From Salarias fasciatus (Eukaryota; Chordata; Actinopteri; Blenniiformes; Blenniidae), in contig NC_043748.1 in assembly GCF_902148845.1 (NCBI RefSeq), positions 16,396,945 through 16,460,944 on the forward strand: DNA of 64,000 nt. Reading direction: 5' to 3'. Made by a program: the position numbers and the translations under genes. Positions within the stretch are counted from its first letter, which is position 1, and the number at the start of each line of letters is the position of its first letter. Positions 1 through 9,786 of the stretch are shown here, piece after piece. The notes below the pieces were generated by a model. That model saw only the letters and a program-made list of their open reading frames with translations, ran no database searches and was not told the origin of the DNA.

Positions 1-487
1 TTCAGAAATGATTCCCCCCAAAAGTCTGAAGTGCTCCAACAAAAACGACAGAAGTCTGCAATGATGATCAGGACACATGTAAGCCTGACGTCGGTTAAAT
101 GAGAAAGAAAATGGATGTATTGACAGACTGATTTACACTTTGGAGTTACATCAAATGAACACTGGAGGGCAGTCACTGTCAATCCTACACTCTCAGATCT
201 GTTTGCTTTTCTTGCTGATTTTATTTGAATGAGACTGAAAGTCTGGATGAATGTGTCGTATTTCTATTTCTACTGAGCACACTGGAAATCACTTGAGTAC
301 AAATTTTTGACTACAGCCAATTTAAATTAAAGTTTTGATCCAGAGTCCATCTAGAGAACATGTTTTTACACCTCCCACTGTATTCATTTGACTACATGTA
401 AAGTGAGGGTGACTCAAAAGGAAGTGTGTGCCTGTGTGTGAGTCAGAAGACAACAGAGATCACATTAGTTCAACTTCAGCATCAACC

Positions 488-921
488 ATGTTCTCTGAGG
501 CTCTGCTGCTGCTGACAGCTGCATCCTGTAAGGAGCTTTCAGTAGAACCACACAGATAAAAACACTGAAGAATAGGAATGATGGAGATGACTTTTATTTG
601 TGTTTTCACAGGTGTTCTCAGTATTGATCTCACCCAGCCAGAGTCCATGGTTGTGCAGCCTGGACAGTCTTTGTCCATCACCTGTCAGGTCTCTGGTTAT
701 TCTCTCACTGATAGCAGCTATGCAACAGGCTGGGTCCGACAGCGTGAAGGAAAACCGATGGACTGGATTTCTCATCAGTGGGATGGAGGGGGCTTTTACG
801 GAAATGAAGCTTTGAAGAGCAAGTTCAGCTACAGCAGAGACACGTCGGCTCAGACTGTGACCATTCAGGGACAGAATATGCAGCCTGAAGACTCAGGAGT
901 TTACTACTGTGTGCGTCTCCC
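488..921 (+). CDS. VH1 immunoglobulin heavy variable segment
   Basis: Complete V segment. Leader exon 488-527 (MFSEALLLLTAAS) ends at a GTAAGG donor; the V exon starts at 612 after TTTTCACAG, so a phase-1 split Cys codon joins the two. The V exon reads from IDLTQPESMVVQPGQ through Cys23 (SITCQVSG), Trp41 (TGWVRQREGK) and Cys104 (SGVYYCVR). FR2 has an unusual PMDW in place of the common GLEW. It encodes the antigen-binding heavy-chain variable domain after joining to D and J. The nearly identical partner is VH5 about 8 kb downstream; they share about 130 bp of 5' flank and several hundred bp of 3' flank. Nothing visible breaks it. No perfect octamer was found upstream. Confidence 0.93.
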
Positions 922-960
922 CACAGTGACACAAAGCACCAACAGACCTGCACAAAAACA
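922..960 (+). promoter_or_regulatory. VH1 23-RSS
   Basis: Consensus heptamer CACAGTG (922-928), 23-bp spacer, nonamer ACAAAAACA (952-960). RAG recombination signal directing V-to-D joining. Confidence 0.93.
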
Positions 961-969
961 GGACAACAC

Positions 970-1570
970 ATAAATAACAGTCAGACTCATTGACATGTAA
1001 GTCAGAATAAATAAAGGCAGCCACAGTGATTTATTTAAAATGTTAAATATTTCAATTCATAAATTCAAGAATATTAGGCAATATCAAGTTTTAATATGCA
1101 TTTCTCCCTCAAAAGTCTGCAAGGTGTTGTCTCTCTTGGTGATTAAAATTAAGAAAATGTTTTCCAAAACAAAAAAAAGTCCATCGCTGATCCTCTTCTG
1201 TCTGTTTGAGATTGTTCTCTGTTCAGATCAGACATGGACAAGTGGTGGCTCACGGGACAAAAGCAGCAACATCCACAAACTTTGCTGGTAAAGATAACAT
1301 TGATTTCACAGATATTTGAAACAATCATCTTACGTAAACAAATGGACTCTTTTTTTTTGATATCACATCAAATGGTTTGCAACATCTTTTACTGACACTT
1401 TAATTAACAATGATTTAAACAACAAAACAAACAAAAGAAAAACAAACAAATGCACACAGTTAACAAATGTGAAAACTTTGAAACATGCAGGGGTGTCAAA
1501 TATGAAGCCTGTGGTCCAGAACCAGCTCACCAGAAGACTCACTCTGACCTGTTATTTTTCCATGAGGAGG
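970..1570. other. VH1-VH2 spacer
   Basis: No gene seen. About 1180-1250 matches the flank after VH5 (about 9275-9350), which marks the block duplication. Confidence 0.6.
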
Positions 1571-1575
1571 AGTCA

Positions 1576-1583
1576 ATGCAAAA
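1576..1583 (+). promoter_or_regulatory. VH2 octamer-like promoter element
   Basis: ATGCAAAA, 7/8 match to the immunoglobulin octamer ATGCAAAT, 71 bp before the leader ATG. The same variant, preceded by the same GTCA bases, precedes VH4 and VH7. Confidence 0.55.
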
Positions 1584-1653
1584 CACATCTTCCACCTCTA
1601 CTTACTGGCTGCTCAGAGAATGACAGACAGCAGTAAACAGGCAGTTTAACACG

Positions 1654-2097
1654 ATGGCCTCCAGCAGCTTCAGACTACTGCTTTTAACTCTCTGCTGGGC
1701 AGGTGAAGCATTTCACAAACCTTATGTTGGTTTTCTATTTCAATATATTGTTACTGACAGCAAGTGAAACTGTGTGTTTTGTGTTGACAGGAGCTCGTAG
1801 TCTGACTCTGACTGAGTCTGATCCTGTGGTCAAAAAGCCAGGAGAGTCCCACACATTGACCTGTACAGGCTCTGGAATCACACTGAGCAGCAGCTATATG
1901 GCCTGGATCAGACAGGCTCCTGGGAAAGGACTGGAGTGGATTGCCTGGTATGGCAGCGGAAGCAGTGGCAGCAAATATTACTCTGAGTCAGTCCGGGGCC
2001 GCTTCACCATCTCCAGAGACGACAGCAGAAATCAGCTGCTTCTGCAGATGAACAGTCTAAAAATGGAAGATTCTGCTGTTTATTACTGTGCCAGAGA
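1654..2097 (+). CDS. VH2 immunoglobulin heavy variable segment
   Basis: Leader exon 1654-1702 ([16 protein letters not shown]) ends at GTGAAG; the V exon starts at 1791 after GTGTTGACAG. The V exon has [16 protein letters not shown], Cys23 in [10 protein letters not shown]2 [18 protein letters not shown]3 [20 protein letters not shown] and Cys104 in [11 protein letters not shown]2 is rich in Gly and Ser ([12 protein letters not shown]). It belongs to the same broad family as VH4/VH7. The frame is open and splice sites and RSS are intact, so it looks functional. Confidence 0.94.
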
Positions 2098-2136
2098 CAC
2101 AGTGTGTGAGCTTAGTGTTACAGCTGTACAAAATCC
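2098..2136 (+). promoter_or_regulatory. VH2 23-RSS
   Basis: Heptamer CACAGTG (2098-2104), 23-bp spacer, nonamer ACAAAATCC (2128-2136). Confidence 0.92.
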
Positions 2137-2504
2137 CACAGTAGTCTGTTCTCGGGTTTTCAAGACTGTTTTTTAAGGGTTGTGTTTTACTTCAGAGACT
2201 TTTTTTTTTTCAAAATACTTTCCAAATGTGTCTCAAAAGTGAATTCAGACAGCTTAAAACATTGTGTCTTGGTTTGCACTAACACTTGCCACAAAACCAA
2301 ACATGCTCACAGATAAATGACTCTTTCCTAATGTGATGGGAAATGGAGTTAAAGTGAAATAGTTTGTCAAAAAATAATTTTTCAATTGAACATCTGACTG
2401 AAAAATGCATAAATAAATCACAATCTAAACTAAAATTTAACACACGGACACACAACAAACAGACATATCTGTTGCTTTGTAATGTATGGTGGACTGTGTC
2501 ACAT

Positions 2505-2965
2505 TTAGGGTGGGGTGGTACATGGAGGAGGACCCAAGATGGCAGGCACTGACGGAGTAGACTGAATAACTCACATTTATTGTCCATTCAGAAAAAACAA
2601 GATCCACAAAATTCAACAAGTACACACAAAAAAGGAGGCCCACCATGGACTGAGGTACTAAATCCAGGACTCTGAGCTGCATCAGCAAAAGAGCAGGAAC
2701 ACGAACATCAGCAGCACACAGACTTGAATCAGAAGACAAGCAAACATGGCATGACGACAAGACGATCCCAAAACCTCAGAACAGACAGAGACCCCTTATC
2801 AGCCCAGAGCACCAGGTGATGACAATGACTAATCAGGCTCAGGTGAACGACATCAGGACAGGGAACAGCAATCAGACATGAGGAGGGGAAGCTGCAGAGT
2901 CTGAAACGAGAGACGACGTTAGAAACAACACAAACACAGACAGGACAAGACATGATCCATGACAG
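2505..2965. repeat. Interspersed repeat, copy 1
   Basis: Shares ordered blocks in the same orientation with 30640-30960 (an AATCAGGC-CAGGTGAA core, AGCAATCA, GGGGAAGCTG, ending near CATGA...TGACAG). Class not recognised. No coding content. 2140-2504 holds nothing I can identify. Confidence 0.6.
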
Positions 2966-3294
2966 ATTGATCAATTAAATGTTTCTTTGATTTCAAGGAA
3001 CGACTAAACCAAACTGAGACGCAGAACTAATGTGACTGAAAATGATTTCTTTATTGTTGATCAAAATACAGAGAAAAATGTGACTCTCAAATTCATTTAA
3101 TTATCCAAATATCAAACACTGAAAGCAACAAGCAGTCAGATTGCTTGGTTGGTTGTTTCGTTGCTCTGCATTTGACTGTAAAATCTGAACGTATGGGCGG
3201 AGCTGGGCCTGTGCAAATTCTCACTGAGATTCAGTCTGACATCATATTTGAGAGGATTTTTTTGGACTTGAAGACAAAGAATCTCAGTGTCACC

Positions 3295-3570
3295 ATGGCT
3301 CACAGAGATCTGATGCTGTTTGTGGTCATTTTGTTTCTTTTTGGAAGTGCTCAAGGTTGGTCCATAACAGAATCTGAACCAGTTTTAAAAGACCCGGTGA
3401 GTCTCATAGACTCATCTGCACAACATCAGGATTAGACTTCTCAAGCTCAGCCTGGACCTGGATCAGACAGGCTCCTGGAAAAGGTCTGGAGTGAATTGCT
3501 TTTGTCCACACATCCAGAACTCCTATCTATTACTCCCAGTCAGTCCAGGGAAGGTTCATCATGTCAACTC
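3295..3570 (+). pseudogene. psi-VH3, intronless and truncated VH
   Basis: A leader-like MAHRDLMLFVVILFLFGS runs directly into a V start ([16 protein letters not shown]) with no leader intron. A frameshift follows LKDP. In the next frame the V sequence continues to [13 protein letters not shown], then a TGA where Trp of GLEW is expected, then YYSQSVQGRFIMST. Similarity ends in FR3; there is no Cys104 and no RSS. Absence of the intron could come from a retroposed copy or from a local deletion; no poly(A) tail or target duplication was seen. Confidence 0.85.
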
Positions 3571-3967
3571 ACCTTACACGATTTGTTTTGTGGACAAAAC
3601 ATATAAAGTTGCTTTCTCTGGCTGGTTTGCTGAATATGATCTGCAGCTCATCTCCAGTCCGTCACCCACAGCTGTGCCCTCATGATGCGTTTGAAGACGG
3701 CTCGGAAAATCACCTCACCGAATGTTGACAATGGATTCTGTGATTGTTGTGAGTGCAGCAGGGCTGACTCCCTGCTTTGGACCTTAAAGTTCTTTGCACT
3801 CCACACGTGCACTTGGAAAGCAAAAGTCTTGAAACCACAGTTGTCTTTTTACCTTTTAATAATAAAAAACAAAATTAGTGGCTTCTGCTGTAATCTTCAC
3901 GATACCTCAATTATCTCAGTTTGTGTTTATTTACCATGTCTCCTCTGTTCTGTGCAATATAATTGGA

Positions 3968-3968
<1 letters not shown>

Positions 3969-4036
<68 letters not shown>
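3969..4036. repeat. (TG)n microsatellite
   Basis: Uninterrupted TG dinucleotide run of about 68 bp. Confidence 0.97.
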
Positions 4037-4037
<1 letters not shown>

Positions 4038-4084
4038 TGCATACTATTTGATGGCGCGGTTTTTATTCTTTTTGTTTTTATGAT

Positions 4085-4167
4085 TGTTTTTACTGTTCAG
4101 CACTTTGCGTTGTTTTTATTAATATGAAGAGTGCTTTACAAATAAAGTTTGATTTGATTTGATTTGA
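4085..4167 (+). mobile_element. LINE 3' tail (L2/CR1-like)
   Basis: AGTGCTTTACAAATAAA followed by a GATTT-type tandem tail is the typical 3' end of fish L2/CR1-like LINEs. The body upstream (about 3600-3960) is not recognisable. Confidence 0.5.
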
Positions 4168-4546
4168 ACAGCCAATCAGAAAATAAGCAAGATATACGTA
4201 ATTAGTCACAAGTCGAAATACTCTCTGTACTGCAACACAGAACTAGATTAACATATCAAAAAATACATTACTTCACAAAACTACAATAACTACAAATTAT
4301 ATTAAAGTAGAAAAATGGCTACAACAATTGTAACAGCTGGAAAAGTGCAGGGGACAGAGGGGACAGACATGGGAAGTGCAGGGGACATGTCCCCAGCCTA
4401 CCCCGGGTCTGTTACACCCGTGTTTATTCATTGCTTCAAATCTACATTAACTTCACTGCACAAAATCCAGTCTTGAAAGTGTAAATGAGGCCAGTTCTTT
4501 TACCTCAGGTGTTGGTGATTAAACATTTAAACATCCATGATCCATA

Positions 4547-5243
4547 TTCATTCATTTACTATTTATTTATAACTATCAGTGTTGAGGATCTTAACATTGA
4601 TAAAACAATGAATGAATTATTTTTCTGTCACATATGACAAAGACTGAGTTTTTTTCTTTTTTTAAGCCAAACCCCCTTTTTTCCCTCAAAATATTTATTT
4701 ACATTTCTAAACAACAAGAGAAGACAATGACGATAAGTTCACATGAATATGAATTGAAAAATAGAATACAAGGGGTTTTCAATTTGCAGTAAGTTCACAC
4801 AGTGAGTTATAAATAAATGCAGATTCATTAATACATTTTAAGGATTTTAAATAGATGTCACATTCATTCTGAACACTTTAAAGTTGGGGGGTTACTTAAG
4901 TAGACTTTGCTTCAGTATAAAAATCTTGCCCATACATTAGATTAAATTATAACACAGTTATTTGTCCTTGTCTTGGAGGAGAGTTCCAAAGGTTACAGTG
5001 TCTCTTCAGATGGGGCTTCAGAGTTCCCGTTCACGTTGAATCCAGTCAATGACTGTTACAGTTCTTCAGCACCATGACAGTCATTTATATTTGTTCTCCA
5101 GTGTTGTTCACATTTTGAAATGATCGAAATACTTTCTGATCATTAGAAAACACCACTCTGTGTGTAATGCAAAAAAACAAAAACAAAAACAATAAACAAT
5201 TGAGTCCCAATACAGACAGATTTCTTGCTGCTGAGGTGGAGTC
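4547..5243 (+). repeat. Orphan copy of a VH 5' flank
   Basis: Matches, in order, the upstream region of VH4 (about 5255-5495) and of VH7 (about 11970-12220): AACTATCAGTGTTGAGGATC, a GTTGTTCACATTTTGAA block, then CCAATACAGACAGATTTCTT and GCTGAGGTGGAGTC. It stops just before the octamer-like element and runs straight into the VH4 upstream copy, so the V it belonged to is missing. Confidence 0.65.
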
Positions 5244-5499
5244 TATTTATTCATTTGTAACTATCAGTGTTGAGGATCTGAAAACATTGAAAAAGAGTAA
5301 ATATATAATTTTCTGACATCTTACCAAAACAATCATTTATATATGTTCTGCAGTGTCGTGCACATTTTGAATTGATCAAAATTCTTTTTGCTCATTAAAA
5401 ACATAAAATGCAAAATAAAACATTCTGTAATCCACATTTGCAACACAAATGAGATTGAGTCCCAATACAGACAGATTTCTTGTTGCTGAGGTGGAGTCA

Positions 5500-5507
5500 A
5501 TGCAAAA
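5500..5507 (+). promoter_or_regulatory. VH4 octamer-like promoter element
   Basis: ATGCAAAA, 70 bp upstream of the VH4 ATG, in the context also found before VH2 and VH7. Confidence 0.55.
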
Positions 5508-5569
5508 CCTCAACATCCTCCTCCTCTACTTATGAGTCCTGTCTGTGTAACAGAACACATGACAACAAG

Positions 5570-6002
5570 ATGGACTACACAACAGCATGGCTGATTCTAA
5601 CTGTCTGCTGGACAGGTGAACATCATCTCTGGTTGTCATTTTAAATATTTAATATGTGACTGTTGCTGCAAGTAATATTTTCTCTTTTTAAAGCAGGTGT
5701 TAATTGCCAGACTCCGACTCAATCTGAATCCGTGATAAAAAGGCCTGGAGAAAACCACAGGCTGGTCTGCACAACCTCTGGATTCACATTCAGCAGCTTC
5801 TGGATGGCTTGGGTCAGACAGGCTCCTGGAAAAGGACTGGAGTGGGTTGCAACTATCAAGTATGACAGTTCGGAGCTCTATTACAATCAGTTAGTTAGAG
5901 GCCGGTTCACCATCTCCAGAGACAATAACAAAGAGCAGCTGTATCTGCAAATGAACAGCCTGAAAACTGAAGACTCTGCGTTGTATTACTGCGCCAGAGA
6001 CC
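5570..6002 (+). CDS. VH4 immunoglobulin heavy variable segment
   Basis: Leader exon 5570-5615 ([15 protein letters not shown]), donor GTGAAC. V exon from 5697 after TTTTTAAAGCAG. It reads [18 protein letters not shown], Cys23 in [10 protein letters not shown]2 [19 protein letters not shown]2 [13 protein letters not shown]3 [20 protein letters not shown], Cys104 in ALYYCARD. Almost identical to VH7, differing mainly in CDR1 (SSFW versus SNYW), one CDR2 residue and the V end. The frame is open and signals are intact. Confidence 0.95.
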
Positions 6003-6041
6003 CACAGTGACAAGAGTTACATGAATGTCTGTACAAAAATT
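6003..6041 (+). promoter_or_regulatory. VH4 23-RSS
   Basis: Heptamer CACAGTG (6003-6009), 23-bp spacer, nonamer ACAAAAATT (6033-6041). Confidence 0.92.
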
Positions 6042-6254
6042 CATCCTTTGGACTTCTCTTTAAGTTTGTGAGAGAATATCTTTGAGAAACATTTTTTTTC
6101 AAAACAGTAAGAAATCCAAGATGAAAAACATATAAATAATCTCGTACATCTTCGTAATGTTGTTTGATCTTTTTAATTTTGGCATGTTGTCCTCCATGAA
6201 ACCCACAAACAGTTTTTAAAACACTGCAATGGCAAAATTCTCATTGTCTGGGAA

Positions 6255-6255
<1 letters not shown>

Positions 6256-6286
<31 letters not shown>

Positions 6287-6287
6287 C
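6256..6287. repeat. (CAA)n microsatellite
   Basis: Short CAA trinucleotide run. Confidence 0.9.
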
Positions 6288-6351
6288 AAGCTTCCTCTCA
6301 AGAGCAGTTCATAACAACAGCTCCACATTCATTCATATAAATGGTTGCAGA

Positions 6352-6416
6352 GAGTGAAGAGTGGACACAGAATGAACCACAGAACAGGAGTGTATTATTG
6401 TGTTCACGACTCAAAG
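6352..6416 (+). pseudogene. VH FR3-end relic
   Basis: AGGAGTGTATTATTGTGTTC reads GVYYCV, the end of a VH FR3, followed by HDSK and an AAAGTGA heptamer-like remnant. Upstream AGTGGACACAGAATGAACCA may be the damaged FR3. No leader or FR1/FR2 seen. Short match, so modest confidence. Confidence 0.4.
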
Positions 6417-7423
6417 TGACTGAAGCTGTTTGAATTCTTATCAATTTCGGATTTAACCATTAATGTAGGTCCGTTTTCAACCTCCAGGGGGCAGGACAAA
6501 CCTGGATTTCTCTGTCTTTGTCAGGTTGGACCAGTATTCCTCACAGTGTGGCTCAGGCAGCAGAAGAGATCAGTTGGTGGGCTCATGTCTTTTCTTAATC
6601 TTAATTTCTTTTTCATTGAGATTTTCAAGAGGTTTGCATGACAATCGCATTGTCGTGGAATACTTAGATTACTTTACATGCAATTTAAGCTCAATGCAGC
6701 AAATGCCAAATTGGCATTTTGATTTGAAAATACCTGACATGAAGGGTGGCCAGTGTCAAAGTTTTGGAATCTATATACCCAGTTCCTGAGCTCTCACCAT
6801 CCATCCATCCATCCATCTTCTCCTGATGATGGGCAGACAGTTCATCCTGCTTGTAGATCAGCCTCCACCGGTTCTCCCAGAAGATAAAGCTTCCAGTGTT
6901 TTATTTGATCTTCAGAAATGACAAATGAACTTTTCATGTTTGCCAGATAAGACTGCAGTCTTCCCCTGTTGCATCATGACTGCTGAATCATGTGAACTTT
7001 GGTTTCTATGGACACAATTTCCCTTTACGTCTCATGATAGTGGTGGAACAGTGGTTAACACTCCGGCTGTACAGTAACAATATCATGGATCCAAACACCT
7101 GCGTGCAGAGGTTCCCTTCTTCACTCGAGTTTCCTCCCACAGAAACACGACTGTGAGGTTAACTGGGGATCCTGAATGTTCCGTGGGTTTGAAAGTGAGT
7201 GTGTGTGTGTGTTTGTCCTGTGATGGACGGTGATTGCTGCATCGCCCCACGACAATACCCACAACAAGGTAGCACAGAAGATGAATGGTTGAATGGTAGC
7301 AGAAGTGATGAGCAGCAATATCCTCGATTAAAATCTGATGGATCATTTCTCTGTGGAGTTCTGGTTTCCTCCTTCAGTAAAAGAACACGCGAACAAGAAA
7401 AACCCCTGATCTCACTTTCCAGA

Positions 7424-7427
<4 letters not shown>

Positions 7428-7492
<65 letters not shown>
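7428..7492. repeat. (GT)n microsatellite
   Basis: Uninterrupted GT run of about 65 bp. The rest of 6420-8330 shows only short repeats (CATC tandem at about 6798) and no gene. Confidence 0.95.
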
Positions 7493-7494
<2 letters not shown>

Positions 7495-8514
7495 ATGTGT
7501 GCGAGCGTGTGCACGCGTGCATGAGTACATGCATGACTGTGATCGTCTCTAACTCAGTCTTGCAGGTGAGGATTGAGATTTTGACATTTAAAACCACACA
7601 GTTTGAATGTTTTCAAATGTGCCTTGTTCTCAAACGACTTTAGAATTCATTTAAAGAAATTAAAAATTGCTGATCAATACAAACATAGCATTCTCTGAGG
7701 ACATCTTCATGTAAAAGACCAAGATTAAAAATGGAAGAAGTTGCAGTGACATAAAGAATTAGTATGCTTCTAACTGCATCTTGTAACATGGAAGCTAACT
7801 TTTTGACCTTTATTTTCCATTTCCTAATTGAAAAACAGTGCAGCTTGGTGTGGATGTGGTCTGTTACGTGTCCACTATTTGTCCTCTGATGGACTGGCAG
7901 CCTGTCCTGAGTGTACAGCAGTCAGCTGTGTTCTCCAGCTAACATGGACCCTTGAACTCGACAGATCTTGACCAGGTCAGGATCTCCTGATTGATTTAAT
8001 AGTTCATGAATGTATTGCAAATTCACAGGAATGCAACTTGTGCTCCACTGCAACCTTTTTCTACACAATGAAGGACAAGTTAAATAGAGAGAGACAGAAT
8101 AATAAAAAAGCAAATCTTTTTTATTGGTATGTTCATCTTATTCTCTTGCTCATACTGAGGCAAATTCATGCAATTATGACGAATAGACTGATTGTTTCGT
8201 ATCCGTCATGTCAAACATTTCTCTTTTTTTGGCTCTGGATTTTGGGCTCAGTGTCAATATTGAAGGACTTTTCAGACACCAGGAGGGTTGAATTTAATTA
8301 CTGGTTTTAGGTATGAATGGAAGTGTTGAATCATGCTGGAGCTGACATGTAAATTAAAGTTTCGACACAGAGTCCATCCAGAGGACATTTCCTTACACCT
8401 CCTACTGAATTCATTTGACTACATGTAAAGTGAGGGTGACTCAAAAGGAAGTGTGTGCCTGTGTGTGAGTCAGAAGACAACAGAGATCACATTAGTTCAA
8501 CTTCAGCATCAACC

Positions 8515-8948
8515 ATGTTCTCTGAGGCTCTACTGCTGCTGACAGCTGCATCCTGTAAGGAGCTTTCAGTGGAACCACACAGAAAAAAACACTGAAGAAT
8601 AGGAATGATGGAGATGACTTTTATTTGTGTTTTCACAGGTGTTCTCAGTATTGATCTCACCCAGCCAGAGTCCATGGTTGTGCAGCCTGGACAGTCTTTG
8701 TCCATCACCTGTCAGGTCTCTGGTTATTCTCTCACTGATAACAGCTATGCAACAGGCTGGGTCCGACAGCGTGAAGGAAAACCGATGGACTGGATTTCTC
8801 ATCAGTGGGGTGGAGGAGCTTTGCGACAAAATGAAGTTTTGAGGAGCAAGTTCAGCTCCAGCAGAGACACGTCGGCTCGGACTGTGAGCATTCAGGGACA
8901 GAATATGCAGCCTGAAGACTCAGGAGTTTACTACTGTGTGCGTCTCCC
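8515..8948 (+). CDS. VH5 immunoglobulin heavy variable segment
   Basis: Leader exon 8515-8554 (MFSEALLLLTAAS, same as VH1), donor GTAAGG; V exon from 8639 after TTTTCACAG. FR1 IDLTQPESMVVQPGQ, Cys23 in SITCQVSG, FR2 TGWVRQREGKPMDWIS, Cys104 in GVYYCVR. It differs from VH1 mainly in CDR2 (HQWGGGALRQNE versus HQWDGGGFYGNE) and a few FR3 sites, so the two copies have diverged most where antigen is contacted. Intact. Confidence 0.94.
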
Positions 8949-8987
8949 CACAGTGACACAAAGCACCAACAGACCTGCACAAATACT
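8949..8987 (+). promoter_or_regulatory. VH5 23-RSS
   Basis: Heptamer CACAGTG (8949-8955), 23-bp spacer, nonamer ACAAATACT (8979-8987), weaker than the VH1 nonamer. Confidence 0.9.
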
Positions 8988-9655
8988 CAATAGAATTCAA
9001 ACATGAACTACATTGACTGCCAGATAACACATAAATAACAGTCAGAAATGGAGAGAAATAAATGAGCATTACAAAACACAGGCGTGATATTTATTTAATA
9101 TGATAATTATTTCATTTCAGCAAATGAAATTGATTTACATCCAGCTTCACGATGCACAGACAATGACAAATTTGTCGTTTTCCCCTCCAAAGTTTGCAAG
9201 GTGTTTTATGTCAACTGTATCTCTGATGAAATATAAGTAAATGTTTTCCAGTCAAAAAAAAAAAAGAAAAAAAGTCCATCGCTGATCCTCTTCTGTCTGT
9301 TTGAGATTGTTCTCTGTTCAGATCAGACATGGACAAGTGGTGGCTCACAGGCCAAAAGCAGCAACATCCCCAAACTTTGAAAGTAAAGAAAACATTGATT
9401 TCAGATATTGGTCAGAGGATGGTCATCAAACAACATTACTACCATTTTCAAGGTGAAGAAAAGCAAATGCATGTTGATATACAATTCATCCTTTCATTTA
9501 AATCAGCTTCAATTATGATAATTTTTTGGGAAAAATCTGCTCAATCAATTTTGACACTGTGGTCGTGAGAAGGAAATGTTTGCAGTGCTTTGAGATTAAA
9601 CTCTGAACCATCTGTGTACTTTGCATTTCTTTTATCAACCAACAGAGGGAAGTCT

Positions 9656-9679
9656 ATGCAAACTCTTCCTGTTTATAAA
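9656..9679 (+). promoter_or_regulatory. VH6 promoter: octamer-like and TATA
   Basis: ATGCAAAC (9656-9663, 7/8 octamer match) and TTTATAAA (9672-9679) about 110 bp upstream of the VH6 leader ATG. Confidence 0.6.
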
Positions 9680-9786
9680 GCCATAGTCAGCACCTCCCAA
9701 ACAGTTTGTGGATGAATCCTGAGAGACTCAGACGTATTTCAAACAATAATCTTAAACTGCAGGACTATTTTTTCCAAAAACACAGC

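Noticed and set aside
578-973. Single-exon reading of VH1 starting at ATG 578 inside the intron (and similar readings at VH5 and VH10)
   Set aside because: Leader exon plus donor/acceptor signals fit the known V structure; the intronic ATG frame is a by-product of an open intron.
7159-7552. ORFs rich in Cys-Val or Thr-His across 7.2-7.6 kb (and similar at 3.97 and 21.7 kb)
   Set aside because: They are translations of GT/CA microsatellites.
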